NCBI GenBank assembly: GCA_038243995.1
Contig: JBBRTV010000016.1
Location: 75,896 to 139,895 of the forward strand
Direction: 5' to 3'
Origin: Scleromatobacter sp038243995
GTDB taxonomy: Bacteria; Pseudomonadota; Gammaproteobacteria; Burkholderiales; Burkholderiaceae_C
Length of the DNA: 64,000 nucleotides
Shown: positions 10,464-22,422 of the stretch, one piece after another
How positions within the stretch are numbered: the stretch's first letter is position 1
Layout: each line of letters opens with the position of its first letter
The notes under the pieces: model-generated
Databases searched by the model: none
What the model was told of the DNA's origin: nothing
What the model saw: the letters and a program-made list of their open reading frames with translations, nothing else
Position numbers and translations under genes: made by a program

Positions 10464-12323
10464 TCATAGCACCAGCCGGCCTTCGGCCAAAGTCAGCGAT
10501 TCACGTGGCATCATCACCTCGAACACATTGCAGTGGCGCTCGTCGCGGCGCCGGAAGTCGATGCGCGCGCCGTGGCGTTCGCAAAGCTCGCGGCAAATGT
10601 ACAGCCCCAGTCCGGTACCCCGGCTGCGCGTCGAATGAAAGGGCTCGAACAGGTAGGGCTCGACGTCGACCGCGATCGGTTCGCCGTCGCTGGCGACCGA
10701 CATCAGCGCCCACGCCGGGTCGTCGGTCACCTCGAGCGTGACCTGGACGCCGCCCGGCTCCTGCGTGGCATGGCGCACGGCGTTGTCGAGCAGGTTGACG
10801 AGCACGCGGCGCAAATGATCGGGATCGAAGACCACGCCGACCGGCGTGCTGGGCAACTTCACCTGCAGCCGGCTCGCGCTGCCCAGCGCGAGCCCGACAG
10901 TGCGCGCCCATTCGCTGCAGGTGCCCGCGATCTCGGCGCTGGCGTCCAGCGTGCGCGAGGGCGCGAGCGAGCCGGGTGCGGCTTCCATGACGTCGTCGAC
11001 GATGCGGCGCAGCCGATCGATGTTGTCGCTCATGATGCGCACGAGTCGACGCTGGTCGGGGCGCAGCTCGTCCTCCTCGAGCAGCGCGTTGGCCTGCGAG
11101 ATCGCCGCGAGCGGATTGCGGATCTCGTGCGCGACACCGGCCGAGATGCGCCCCATGGCTGCCAGCCGCTCCTGGCGCAGGCGCGCCTGCACGGCCTTGA
11201 GCTCCTCGATGAACAGCACGCACAAGGGCTCGTCGGCCGGCGCGCTTTCGTTGCCGTCCGAGCGGCTGCGCGTGAACCGGGCACGCATGTGCAGGGCGCG
11301 CCGTGAGCCGTTCTCGAGCTGGAGATTCAGGTCCTGCGGAGCCGCCGGCCAGTTGCCGCGCCTGAACGCCTGCTCGACCTCTTCGGCCAGCATGAGCCAG
11401 CCCGGATGCAGGCGCAGCGAGAACGGCGGGGACGGGCAGCGCGCCGCCTGCGCGACGAGCAGCCGACGCGCCGACGGGTTCGCGGCGCGCACGCGCAACT
11501 GGCGGTCGATGACCAGCACGCCGTCGCTCATGTCCTCGATGACGAGCCGGCTCAATTGCGCCTGCTGGCGGGCGCGTTCGCGGCTGTCGCGCGCGGTGCG
11601 TTCCTCGTGCGCGAGCCGCATCGAGAGCTCGCCGGCCAACAGGGCGACGACGAACAGCCCGATGCCGCTGAGGCCGGCCTGCGACATCAGCGCAGCCGAG
11701 TCGGGCACCGATGCCGCGACGCGGCCGGCAGCGCCGAGCAGCATGAGCGCGACGCCGGCGGCAGTCGCGAGCGCCGGCAGGCGCGGCGTCAGGATGCCGG
11801 CCATCAGTACCGGCAGCACGAGCAAAGCGGCGAAGTTCAGGCCCGATGCCGGGTCGGCCCAATGGATCGCGCCGAACACCAGCAAGTCGACGCCGATGGT
11901 CATCCACCATTGCCAGCGCGCCGACTGCAGCGCCCGGAAGCCGCGCACCTGGTCGGTCATCCACCAGAAGAACGCCTGCACGACGTAGGCGCTGCACAGC
12001 GTGAGCGGCGCGAGCAGGTAGTGGCCCGATGAGGCCCCCATCAACATGATCGCGGCCATCAACGCGACGCCGAGCGCGGCGCGCGCGGCGACGTAGGTGG
12101 CGAAGATGCGCCGCAGCGCGTGCCCGGCCAGGGGCCGCAGCACCGGGTTCGGCAGCACCCAGCTGCGCCCGGGTGAGGATGGCGAAGACGATTCCGGCCT
12201 GTCGGTCGCGCCTTCGAGCGCGCTGAACCACGACTCTTCCGGCAGCCCCGCGTTGGCGCCTTCGCGCGCGGAGACCGCCTTGCGCTCCTTGCGCCTGCGG
12301 CTACGCAGCACGGGGCACCCCAA
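10464..12323 (-). CDS. pilS: Sensor histidine kinase PilS
   Basis: About 619 residues as the open frame allows. Six hydrophobic segments occupy the N-terminal third, followed by a PAS domain (VIEDMSDGVLVIDRQLRVRAANP), the H-box AGVAHEIRNPLAAIS with the phospho-acceptor His, and an ATPase domain with the GTGLGLYI motif. It phosphorylates PilR to control type IV pili. The start is uncertain: no ATG precedes the first membrane segment, and the candidates are TTG 12323 and GTG 12158. It lies directly upstream of pilR. Confidence 0.9.
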   Translation of the reverse strand: MGCPVLRSRRRKERKAVSAREGANAGLPEESWFSALEGATDRPESSSPSSPGRSWVLPNPVLRPLAGHALRRIFATYVAARAALGVALMAAIMLMGASSGHYLLAPLTLCSAYVVQAFFWWMTDQVRGFRALQSARWQWWMTIGVDLLVFGAIHWADPASGLNFAALLVLPVLMAGILTPRLPALATAAGVALMLLGAAGRVAASVPDSAALMSQAGLSGIGLFVVALLAGELSMRLAHEERTARDSRERARQQAQLSRLVIEDMSDGVLVIDRQLRVRAANPSARRLLVAQAARCPSPPFSLRLHPGWLMLAEEVEQAFRRGNWPAAPQDLNLQLENGSRRALHMRARFTRSRSDGNESAPADEPLCVLFIEELKAVQARLRQERLAAMGRISAGVAHEIRNPLAAISQANALLEEDELRPDQRRLVRIMSDNIDRLRRIVDDVMEAAPGSLAPSRTLDASAEIAGTCSEWARTVGLALGSASRLQVKLPSTPVGVVFDPDHLRRVLVNLLDNAVRHATQEPGGVQVTLEVTDDPAWALMSVASDGEPIAVDVEPYLFEPFHSTRSRGTGLGLYICRELCERHGARIDFRRRDERHCNVFEVMMPRESLTLAEGRLVL

Positions 12324-12407
12324 CCGTCACTGCTGCGCGCCGGGCAATGGCCGTTGTCGTGGCCGGCGTCGGCCCGCCAGCTGGCGACGGGAGGTGCGCA
12401 GGGGCCG

Positions 12408-12662
12408 TCACTTGCGGCCCTCGAGGCGATGTTCCGCGCAACAGTAGACCTGCCCCGCGGAGTCGCGCACGGCCTCCGACGCCGGGAAGTGCAGCCCGCA
12501 GCGGACACAGTCGACCATCGGCTCGGCTTGCGCGAGCGCTCGCGGGGCGGGCGTGGCGCCCGGGCTGCCGGGCGCACCCGGCGGCGGCGGCTTCAGCCGT
12601 TTGCGAAATACCCACCAGCCTGCTATCAGCAGCACCAGCCACACGAGAATCCGCAAGAACAT
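12408..12662 (-). CDS. PP0621-family small membrane protein
   Basis: 84 residues with one N-terminal membrane helix (MFLRILVWLVLLIAGWW) and a cytoplasmic CxxC...C-type metal-binding tail (VDCVRCGLHFPAS and YCCAEH). Small proteins of this kind lie between pilS and the cytochrome c assembly gene in many betaproteobacteria and pseudomonads; the function is unknown. ATG 12662 begins at the helix, so the longer frame to 12788 is rejected. Confidence 0.8.
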   Translation of the reverse strand: MFLRILVWLVLLIAGWWVFRKRLKPPPPGAPGSPGATPAPRALAQAEPMVDCVRCGLHFPASEAVRDSAGQVYCCAEHRLEGRK

Positions 12663-12690
12663 CACGACCCTTCGACGAAACGACGCAGCC

Positions 12691-13491
12691 TCAACCCGAC
12701 GTGCCGGTCGCCGGCAGGCGCTGGAGCACGACCTCGAACACGAACCGCGAACCGACGTAGGCCAGCAGCATGAGCACCGCCCCGGCATAGACCCAGCGCG
12801 TCGCCTGGCGGCCGCGCCAGCCGCGCGTGCGGCGGCCGACGATCAGCGCTGCGAACGTCGCCCAGCTGGCCATCGACAGCACGGTCTTGTGATCCCAGGT
12901 GAAACGGCCGAGCGAGAACACGCCCAACACGATGGCGAGAGTCAGCACGACGAAACCCGCCTCGACGAAGTTGAACGTGAGCCGCTCCAGCGACAGCAGC
13001 GGCACGCCCAGCATCCCCGAGACGGCCCGCTGCCGCATCTGCCGCTCGGCCGCATCGAGCATCGCGGCATGCACGACCGCAACGCCGAAGAGGGCATAGG
13101 CGGCAATGCCGAGGGCCCAGTGCACCGGCGCGTACGGCGAATGGACGACCGCCATCACCTCGCCCGGAAAGCCCAGCGCGAGCAGCACCGACGCCGCACC
13201 GGCGATCGAGAACAGGCGTCGCAGCCCGGCGATCGGCATCAACCGGCTTTCCGCGAAGTGCACGACCAGCACCAGCCACACGGTCAGCGACAGCACCGGT
13301 GCGAAGCCGAAGCGGATACCGAGGCCGGCATGCGCCTCCTGCACGAAACCGGCAGCCAGCGACAGCCCGTGCAGCGTCAGGGCGAGCAACTGCATGCGCG
13401 TGGTGCCGAGCGGACGGCCGAGCGCCGATAACGCGTAGGCCGCCACCGCGGCGGCCGCGAGCGCGAAAGCTGGGTCGAACGATAGAATCAT
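12691..13491 (-). CDS. Cytochrome c assembly (CcsA/YpjD-type) membrane protein
   Basis: 266 residues with about eight membrane segments. The heme-handling signature is seen in the C-terminal half (LGRFTWDHKTVLSMASW; the conserved WDxK/H stretch), with other His residues in VVHFAES and SPYAPVHWALG. Members of this family, next to ffh in Burkholderiales, resemble the CcsA/CcmC heme-export fold; the precise role of this paralogue is not established. It is divergent from ffh, with 71 bp between starts. Confidence 0.85.
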   Translation of the reverse strand: MILSFDPAFALAAAAVAAYALSALGRPLGTTRMQLLALTLHGLSLAAGFVQEAHAGLGIRFGFAPVLSLTVWLVLVVHFAESRLMPIAGLRRLFSIAGAASVLLALGFPGEVMAVVHSPYAPVHWALGIAAYALFGVAVVHAAMLDAAERQMRQRAVSGMLGVPLLSLERLTFNFVEAGFVVLTLAIVLGVFSLGRFTWDHKTVLSMASWATFAALIVGRRTRGWRGRQATRWVYAGAVLMLLAYVGSRFVFEVVLQRLPATGTSG

Positions 13492-13562
13492 CCTCGCAGT
13501 TTACTGGCGCGCGCCGCGCCGCCGGGCTCCTCTACTGCCGCAATCTGCTCACCCGGTTCCCG

Positions 13563-14924
13563 ATGGCCTCTACTCTCACCGACCGCCTGTCGCGCCTCGT
13601 CAAGACGATGCGCGGGCAGGCCCGCATCACCGAAACCAACGTCCAGGACATGCTGCGCGAAGTGCGCATGGCCTTGCTGGAGGCCGACGTCGCGCTGCCC
13701 GTCGTGCGCGATTTCATCGCGCGCGTGAAGGAAAAGGCGCTCGGCCAGGAGGTGGTCTCCTCGCTCAGCCCAGGCCAGGTGCTGGTCGGCATCGTGCAGA
13801 AGGAACTCGCCGCAACCATGGGCGAGGGCATTTCCGACATCGACCTCGCGACCCAGCCGCCGGCCGTGATCCTGATGGCCGGGCTGCAAGGCGCCGGCAA
13901 GACCACGACGACGGCCAAGCTCGCGAAATACCTCATCGAGAAGCGCAAGAAGAAAGTGTTGACGGTCTCGGGCGACGTCTACCGGCCAGCGGCCATCGAG
14001 CAGCTGAAGCTGGTCACGAAGCAGGCCGGCGCCGAGTGGTTCCCCTCGACGCCCGACCAGAAGCCGCACGACATCGCCGTCGCCGCGATCGACTACGCCA
14101 GGCGCCACTACTTCGACGTGCTGATCGTCGATACCGCCGGTCGCCTCGCGATCGACGAGGCGTTGATGGCCGAGATCCGCGACCTGCACGCCGTGCTGAA
14201 GCCCGTCGAGACCCTGTTCGTCGTCGACGCGATGCAGGGCCAGGATGCGATCAACACCGCGAAAGCGTTCAGCGAGGCGCTGCCGTTGACGGGCATCGTG
14301 CTCACCAAGCTCGACGGCGACTCCCGCGGCGGCGCGGCGCTGTCGGTGCGGCAGGTCACCGGCGCCCCGATCAAGTTCGCCGGCACGTCGGAAAAGATCG
14401 ACGGCCTCGAGGTCTTCGACGCCGACCGCCACGCCGGACGCGTGCTGGGCATGGGCGACATCGTCGCGCTGGTCGAGGAGGTCACCAAGGGGGTCGACGT
14501 CGAGGCGGCGAAGAAGCTCGCCGACAAGGTGCGTTCGGGCGACAGCTTCGACCTGAACGACTTCCTGTCCCAGCTCAGCCAGATGAAGAAGATGGGCGGG
14601 CTCGCCGGGCTGATCGACAAGCTGCCGACGCAGATGACCGCCAAGGCCGGCCAGCCCGACATGGACAAGGCCGAGCGCGACATGCGCCGGATGGAAGGCA
14701 TCATCCATTCGATGACGCCGCTCGAACGCCGCAAGCCCGACCTGCTCAAGGCCAAGCGCAAGTACCGCGTCGCGATGGGCGCCGGCGTGCAGGTCCAGGA
14801 CGTCAACCGGATGCTGAACCAGTTCGAGCAGATGCGCGACATGATGAAGAAGATGAAGGGCGGCGGCCTGATGAAGATGATGAAGCGCATGGGCGGGATG
14901 GGCGGCATGAAAGGCATGAGATGA
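13563..14924 (+). CDS. ffh: Signal recognition particle protein Ffh
   Basis: 453 residues. The SRP GTPase that with 4.5S RNA delivers nascent inner-membrane proteins to FtsY. N domain (1-90), G domain with P-loop GLQGAGKTTT (near residue 107), DTAGR and TKLDGDSRGG, then the Met-rich M domain, which ends in a run of MKK/GGM repeats. The start ATG 13563 gives the usual MASTLTDRLS N-terminus. Its stop codon lies inside the first copy of an intergenic repeat. Confidence 0.97.
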   Translation: MASTLTDRLSRLVKTMRGQARITETNVQDMLREVRMALLEADVALPVVRDFIARVKEKALGQEVVSSLSPGQVLVGIVQKELAATMGEGISDIDLATQPPAVILMAGLQGAGKTTTTAKLAKYLIEKRKKKVLTVSGDVYRPAAIEQLKLVTKQAGAEWFPSTPDQKPHDIAVAAIDYARRHYFDVLIVDTAGRLAIDEALMAEIRDLHAVLKPVETLFVVDAMQGQDAINTAKAFSEALPLTGIVLTKLDGDSRGGAALSVRQVTGAPIKFAGTSEKIDGLEVFDADRHAGRVLGMGDIVALVEEVTKGVDVEAAKKLADKVRSGDSFDLNDFLSQLSQMKKMGGLAGLIDKLPTQMTAKAGQPDMDKAERDMRRMEGIIHSMTPLERRKPDLLKAKRKYRVAMGAGVQVQDVNRMLNQFEQMRDMMKKMKGGGLMKMMKRMGGMGGMKGMR

Positions 14925-15100
14925 CGGCCCCCGCGCGCCCTCCGGTCGCTGCTGGAATGACGGCCCCCGCGCGCCCTCCGGTCGCTGCTGGAATGACGGC
15001 CCCCACGCTCCCTCCGGTCGCTGCCCCCCGAGGGGGTGTTCGGGTCGGCTCGGCTGCGAGCCTCGCTTCCCTCTTCTTGGGTGGCCCTGCGGGCGGCTGA
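14921..15100 (+). repeat. Intergenic repeat cluster after ffh (two short copies, one full copy)
   Basis: Two exact tandem 36-bp units (14921-14956, 14957-14992), each starting ATGACGGCCCCC, are followed by a longer copy (14993 to about 15100). The long copy holds two hairpins: CCCCC-CGA-GGGGG and GGCTCG-GCTG-CGAGCC. The same element recurs after the chemoreceptor gene at 23576. The first unit includes the ffh stop codon, so the element sits exactly at the gene end and may act in termination or mRNA protection. Confidence 0.85.
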
Positions 15101-15221
15101 GAACTGCCCGGGGCACCGAAGGCGTGCTGCGGTGGTTCGCGGGGGCTTTGGCCCTGTCGGCGGCGTCGGGAATGCGTCGCGATTACGCTCTGTCGCCTCG
15201 ACAGTCGCTGGAGACCGACCC

Positions 15222-15767
15222 ATGAAGCTGAATTTCCTGACATCCCTGCTCGCCGCCATCGCGCTGGCGGGCGCCTGCGCGGGTGCGAACGCCGCACTCA
15301 AGCGCGGCGATGCCGCGCCCGATTTCACGACGGAAGCGGCCGTGGGCGGCAAGCAGAAGCCTTTCTCCCTCGCCGAAGCCCTGAAGAAGGGCCCGGTCGT
15401 CCTTTATTTCTTCCCCAAGGCTTTCACCAGCGGCTGCACGGTCGAGGCGCACCTGTTCGCCGACGCGACCGACCGCTTCGCGGCGCTCGGCGCGTCCGTC
15501 GTCGGCATCTCGCACGACGACATCGCCACGCAATTGAAGTTCTCGAAGGAGGAATGCCGCGACAAGTTCGCCGTCGGCGCCGACGCCGACTCGAAGATCA
15601 TCAAGGCCTACGATGCGAAGCTCGCGATGCTGCCGATGTCCGGCCGCATCTCGTACGTGATTTCGCCGGAGGGCAAGATCCTGTACGAGTACTCGAGCAT
15701 GGACCCGCAGGATCACGTGGCGAACACGATGAAGGCCGTGCAGGACTGGAAGGCGTCGCACAAGTAG
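15222..15767 (+). CDS. Exported peroxiredoxin (AhpC/TSA, BCP-like)
   Basis: 181 residues. A thiol peroxidase fold preceded by a Sec signal peptide (MKLNFLTSLLAAIALAGACAG, cut probably after ANA), so it acts in the periplasm, unlike classical BCP/PrxQ. The peroxidatic Cys72 lies in KAFTSGCTVE and a second Cys112 (KEECRDKF) could resolve it. The start ATG 15222 has GGAGA upstream. Reductant unknown. Confidence 0.88.
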   Translation: MKLNFLTSLLAAIALAGACAGANAALKRGDAAPDFTTEAAVGGKQKPFSLAEALKKGPVVLYFFPKAFTSGCTVEAHLFADATDRFAALGASVVGISHDDIATQLKFSKEECRDKFAVGADADSKIIKAYDAKLAMLPMSGRISYVISPEGKILYEYSSMDPQDHVANTMKAVQDWKASHK

Positions 15768-15774
15768 GCGGCGG

Positions 15775-15795
15775 CGCCCGCGCCGCGCGCGGGCG
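15775..15795. terminator. Hairpin between convergent peroxiredoxin and HPF genes
   Basis: Perfect 8-bp stem CGCCCGCG / CGCGGGCG with a 5-nt loop directly after the peroxiredoxin stop codon. There is no U-tract, so intrinsic termination is unproven. Confidence 0.4.
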
Positions 15796-15807
15796 ACTTC
15801 CCCGAAC

Positions 15808-16191
15808 TCAGCTGGGCTCGACGTCCGACGGCAGGAGATCGGCGCTCACGTGCCCCAGGCCCTCGGCACGACGCTGCTGGTCCTGCAGCTTGCCGACCGC
15901 GGAGTCCAGCGCATGCCGGAGCTTCTGTGCGGCGCCGTCGATGGCCTGGTGCAGGCTTTCCGCCAGGTGCGACACGGCGATGTTCTTCACGCCCGACACC
16001 CGCGCCTCCAGCAGGCAGCGCTTGTCGGCGCCGCCGGATTTGTCGGCGCCGTTGACATCGCCCAGGTGCGCGTGGACGTGGGTCAGATGTTCCTCGTGAT
16101 GCCCGACAGCGGACAGCACGGCCGACTTGACGTGATCGGACAGTTGTTGATGCCCCTCGATATGGTTGTCAGTCTCGACTAGAAATTGCAT
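15808..16191 (-). CDS. HPF/RaiA-family ribosome-associated protein
   Basis: 127 residues. The beta-alpha-beta start MQFLVETDNHIEGHQQLSDHVKSAV and the following HEEHLTHVHAHLGDVNG stretch fit the hibernation-promoting-factor fold, which binds the 30S decoding centre in stationary phase. It lacks the long C-terminal dimerisation domain of long HPF. ATG 16191 has a GGAGAA site 3 nt upstream; the longer frame to 16317 is rejected. Divergence from HPF is clear, so the functional call is moderate. Confidence 0.72.
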   Translation of the reverse strand: MQFLVETDNHIEGHQQLSDHVKSAVLSAVGHHEEHLTHVHAHLGDVNGADKSGGADKRCLLEARVSGVKNIAVSHLAESLHQAIDGAAQKLRHALDSAVGKLQDQQRRAEGLGHVSADLLPSDVEPS

Positions 16192-16356
16192 GGCTTCTCC
16201 AATAGGTTGCAGTCGATGCCGGGGGAGCAACCAGCGTGCCCCATCGTATCCAGCAGCCCCTGCGCGTCGCCAAGAATGCCGGCTCTCGCCGCCCGTCGGC
16301 GCAGGTTCGGTCGACACCCCATTAGGCGCCCTCTGGCCGCCGCGCCAGGAAGCCCC

Positions 16357-17706
<1,350 letters not shown>

Positions 17707-17890
17707 GGAAGGGGCGGTCTCTCGGGTGCGAGTCGGCCGGGTAGCGGAGCGCCGCCACGGCCATGACGGCAAAGGATACGGGCGTGCGGGCGCCGCTGCT
17801 CCCGGGCGAAGAAGGCGGAAACACCTTTTTCGACATTGTGCCGGCAAGCGCTTCCCAAGCACCCCAGAAGTTTCGTATAATCGCAGGCTT

Positions 17891-17967
<77 letters not shown>

Positions 17968-17973
17968 GTACCT

Positions 17974-18009
17974 AAAAGGCTTGTAAGTCAATGACTTACA
18001 AGCCTTTTT
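17974..18009 (+). terminator. Strong intrinsic terminator after tRNA-Met
   Basis: An almost perfect inverted repeat AAAAGGCTTGTAAGTC / GACTTACAAGCCTTTTT with a 3-nt loop, starting 6 bp after the tRNA CCA. The A-run before and T-run after make it potentially bidirectional. Confidence 0.85.
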
Positions 18010-18049
18010 CCATTCCGGGGGTGCCACTTGGGGGTGCCACTTGGGTTCC

Positions 18050-18435
18050 ATCAACACACCGCTTGTACCGCAAGCCCTGCGGGACGTACTTCGTTCGCGC
18101 CCTTCTTTCCCAGCCTGCCTCAACTCCTTCGCCTGCCGTCCGAAAACGCCACGCGGCGCGCATCTCCTTGCGGACCAAGAACTCTGCCTTGGAGCGGCGC
18201 ATTGCCGCCTGGGTCAATGCGAAGCTCGAAGGCTGCGGCACGATGACAGACAGACGCGACATCCTGAACCAAATCAAACGGTGGACAGTCAACGGCGTCA
18301 CAGTCAACGGCGCCGAAGACCAAGAACGGTTCCAGAAGTTCTACAACGAAAACCCAGAATTCAAGCAAGCGGTCTTTGGATGCTGCGCGCGACCGGCAAA
18401 CCAAACTGGACCACGAGCGCGAACTCGAGTGGCGC
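18050..18435 (+). pseudogene. Remnant of tRNA-targeted tyrosine integrase (N-terminus)
   Basis: The frame reads HRLYRKPCGTYFVR, then RISLRTKNSALERRIAAWVNAKLEG and RRDILNQIKRWTVNGVTVNGAEDQERF, the pattern of the N-terminal region of phage/ICE integrases (hLYRR.sG.YyvR...SL.T). A frameshift near 18370 moves the continuation (DAARDRQTKLDHERELEWRRRQ) to another frame, after which homology stops; the catalytic domain is missing. Its place just past a tRNA gene is where such an integrase would sit at an attachment site. Also seen: a doubled GGGGGTGCCACTT motif at 18019-18050. Confidence 0.65.
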
Positions 18436-18494
18436 CGACGTCAGGACCCTGGGGCCTTGGAACGCATGAGTCAGATCACGCGATCCTCGCTGCG

Positions 18495-18656
18495 CGTCAT
18501 GAGGTCTACACCCAAGCTCGCAAGCGCAACCCGGCGCGGTGGTCGCGCGACACCCGCGACTGGACGCCCGTCGGCGCCGTCACGCTCAACCCTGAACGCG
18601 ACTCGGTAATCGCGATGGCAACGCACGAAGAAGAAATACAGCCATTGGCTGCATGA
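18495..18656 (+). pseudogene. C-terminal tail of a transposase-like protein
   Basis: The frame reads RHEVYTQARKRNPARWS, then TRDWTPVGAVTLNPERD, and stops at 18656. This resembles the tail of integrase-core transposases (RHxVYxxA..RHPxRWSxxTRNWxPxxxVxLNP), but I cannot name the IS family with confidence. No inverted ends are seen. It is fused to the integrase remnant on the left and abuts the efflux-pump remnant on the right. Confidence 0.5.
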
Positions 18657-18680
18657 CAGAGGCGACAACTACCTTGACGC

Positions 18681-18830
18681 GCGCCGATCTCCTGGTCAGG
18701 ACAGTTCGAGTATCTCGAACGCGCCACCCAGCGGCTGAAACTCGTCGTGCCGGTGACCTTGGCGGTCGTCTTTTCATTGCTGTACCTGCTGTCTCGCGCG
18801 TTCAGCGACGCGGCGAAGGAGTCGCCGTGA
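18681..18830 (+). pseudogene. Fragment of a CusA/CzcA heavy-metal RND efflux pump
   Basis: The frame reads ISWSGQFEYLERATQRLK, then LVVPVTLAVVFSLLYLLSRAF, and ends at TGA 18828-18830. WSGQFEYLERA...LK.VVPVTL is a signature of the CusA/CzcA inner-membrane pump around a transmembrane helix in its C-terminal half. Only about 49 of more than 1000 residues are left, so this is a scar of a lost or moved metal-resistance cassette. Confidence 0.8.
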
Positions 18831-18947
18831 AGGTCGCCCGACTGTAGATTTTTTCGCGCGACGGCACGTGCCACCGGTGCTCCGGCTCGCCCGGTCGGCG
18901 CGCCGGCGGCGCCGGCTTCGTGCACGGATAAGCCGCCATACTCCCGC

Positions 18948-21509
<2,562 letters not shown>

Positions 21510-21547
21510 GGTAGCGACTGGACAGCTCGCCTGCAAGAACAAGCCCC

Positions 21548-22177
21548 ATGCCGAATCGACCCACCGCCCCGGACAAACCGGCGGATCTCCGCGCGCGCGC
21601 CGCGTCGCGCCTGACCGGGCGGGACGGCGCGCCGCGTGCGCCGCTCGACGCCTCCAACGCGCTGGCCGTCCTGCATGCCCTGGCTTCGTCCCCGGACACC
21701 GCCGCCGACGCGCTGGCCCTGCTGCACGAACTCCAGGTCCACCAGGTGGAGCTGGATCTGCAAGCCGAGGAACTGCGGGAATCGCACGCCGAACTGGAGT
21801 CGGCATTGCGCCTGCAGGCCGACCTCTACGACCTGCAACCCGTCGGCTGCTTCACCGTCGATCGCGCCTGCGTCGTGCAGCAACTCAATCGCGCCGGCGC
21901 GGCCATGCTCGGCGTCGACCGCGCCCACGGCTGCGACCAGCGCCTCGACAGCTTTCTCGCCCCGGGCAGCGACAGCGCGCTGCGCCAGCTGATCCTGACC
22001 ATGGCCGCGGACACCGCCTGCCCGGTGCGCGCGATGCAGCTCGTCCCGGGTTCCGGCGCGGGTCGCCCGGTGGGCGTCCATGTCCGCAGCGACCCCGACG
22101 GCAAGCATTTCCTGGTCGTGTTGGCCGAGCTCGACCCCTCCCACGACACCGACTCTCCGCCCCCTGCCTCGCGCTGA
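21548..22177 (+). CDS. Small PAS-domain protein
   Basis: 209 residues. A helical segment (LLHELQVHQVELDLQAEELRESHAELESAL), which looks like a coiled coil, is followed by a PAS domain (DLYDLQPVGCFTVDRACVVQQLNRAGAAMLG). No output domain. Genes of this design often follow CheB-CheR-PAS fusions in proteobacteria; the coiled coil resembles that of the upstream protein and may mediate their contact. Signal and output unknown. Confidence 0.8.
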   Translation: MPNRPTAPDKPADLRARAASRLTGRDGAPRAPLDASNALAVLHALASSPDTAADALALLHELQVHQVELDLQAEELRESHAELESALRLQADLYDLQPVGCFTVDRACVVQQLNRAGAAMLGVDRAHGCDQRLDSFLAPGSDSALRQLILTMAADTACPVRAMQLVPGSGAGRPVGVHVRSDPDGKHFLVVLAELDPSHDTDSPPPASR

Positions 22178-22422
22178 CAGCGCCGGGAAGCCCGACCCGT
22201 GCCGGCCCGGGCGTCCTGAACGAACTTCCTCGGGGACGTGTGCCACGCGGCTCGCAAATCGGCGCGCTGCTCTTCAATCGTCCGCAATGCACCCGCATTT
22301 CGGCGATTTGCACGCCAGGAGTCAGCCGGATCATGCGTCACCTGCGCGGCACGTCGCCACATCCGACGGCATGGCCAGGGACACCGGCTCCGTGCGGGAG
22401 CCAACCGGAATCGGAGACGACG

